DNA of 64,000 nt. Origin: a virus. This document shows positions 63,704 to 64,000 of the stretch, piece after piece. Positions within the stretch are counted from its first letter, which is position 1, and each line of letters begins with the position of its first letter. The position numbers and the translations under genes are program-made. The notes beneath the pieces are model-generated. The model was not told where the DNA came from, ran no database searches, and saw only the letters and a list, made by a program, of their open reading frames with translations. The DNA lies in IMG/VR virus record IMGVR_UViG_3300023192_003818, positions 1-64,000 of that record; one strand, 5' to 3'.

Positions 63704-64000
63704 TCATAATGTATCGTAATATTTATTTTGAAACTCTTGTTTCTCTATAGTCTTATGATGATATAAAGACCATTCTTCTATTTTAGGTAAATTAGAAAAT
63801 GTTTTATAACCTTTTATTGTTTCATGTACATGGCCTTCCCAACGTAATTCAGGTATATTTCTTACAATTCTAGATTGTCTATCAGGATAATTAATCCATT
63901 TATTTTCATCTACTTTCCATCCCCACTTTTTTATATGTTCTTTTGTAATTCCCTTTACTGTATTAATTCTACTTATATACAACAAATCAATATCAGAATT
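63704..64000 (-). CDS. Glycosyltransferase, C-terminal part at window edge
   Basis: At least 98 residues; the frame is open to the right edge (DIDLLYISRINTVKGITKEH), so the 5' part lies outside. KKWGWKVDENKWINYPDRQS, then RWEGHVHETIKGYKTFSNLP and LYHHKTIEKQEFQNKYYDTL, is the C-terminal signature of a GT2 family in environmental phages (WINxPDxQxR, KVHE, HxKTIxRQ). First visible member of the island. Confidence 0.75.
   Translation of the reverse strand, partial: NSDIDLLYISRINTVKGITKEHIKKWGWKVDENKWINYPDRQSRIVRNIPELRWEGHVHETIKGYKTFSNLPKIEEWSLYHHKTIEKQEFQNKYYDTL

Noticed and set aside
1-64000. Prophage with integrase or attachment sites
   Set aside because: No integrase, repressor, host gene or att-like direct repeats seen; gene content is that of a lytic T4-like phage throughout.

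Overview
The window reads as one contiguous piece (about 64 kb, very AT-rich) of the genome of a large T4-like tailed phage. The virion genes carry the diagnostic families: gp25-like and gp6-like baseplate wedge proteins, a gp5-like hub/spike protein, a gp55-like late sigma factor, large Ser/Gly/Asn-rich tail proteins and capsid-targeting-like leader peptides. A host in the Bacteroidota is inferred, not proven: starts lack a GGAGG Shine-Dalgarno and are preceded by A/T-rich tracts ending in AAAGGTTATG or AAAAGTTATG; a carboxypeptidase-regulatory-like beta domain sits in a tail-region protein; a PspC-domain gene is present; and one gene (13935-14297) belongs to a family I associate with Bacteroidota phages. 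Stops TAA, TGA and TAG are all used, so the standard code applies.

Layout. Nearly everything is on the minus strand; only about 42.1-45.8 kb is transcribed rightward. 0-2.1 kb: start of a lipoprotein gene, an FAD-dependent oxidoreductase, a SLOG-fold protein and a 22-residue Cys-rich peptide. 2.2-14.3 kb: a cassette of acidic proteins, many starting with a short leader ending in (I/L)xE, plus a 992-residue multi-enzyme protein and a P-loop kinase; I read this as internal head (packaged/co-injected) proteins. 14.4-17.6 kb: secreted thioredoxin-like protein, PD-(D/E)XK nuclease, primase and a GIY-YIG-like nuclease. 17.6-39.4 kb: tail fibre, tail and baseplate genes, the late sigma factor and an HD hydrolase. 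39.4-42.0 kb: DUF932 protein, two mini-proteins and a RadA/KaiC-like ATPase. 42.1-45.8 kb (plus strand): CAP-domain protein, glycosyltransferase, PspC, and small early-type genes sharing a duplicated start region. 46-58.9 kb: tRNA-Met, many small genes, a PIG-L deacetylase and NagB pair, holin-like and lysozyme-like genes, a homing endonuclease, a DUF59 Fe-S assembly protein and HNH nucleases. 58.9-64 kb: a glycosyltransferase island with intact and broken copies.

Two regulatory signatures recur. AATATTTATAA lies 5-40 bases before many virion genes and is a candidate late promoter for the gp55-like sigma. A composite module (TTATGCG...CTAGG, a hairpin with compensatory changes, then CGTATATTnACG and a TATAAT-like box) precedes non-structural genes and is a candidate early/middle control element. 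Several single-base frameshifts, some in homopolymers, could be decay or assembly error. The strongest candidate for a little-described system is the leader-tagged head cassette, including orphan leader peptides far from it and one leader cut from its gene by an in-frame amber codon.
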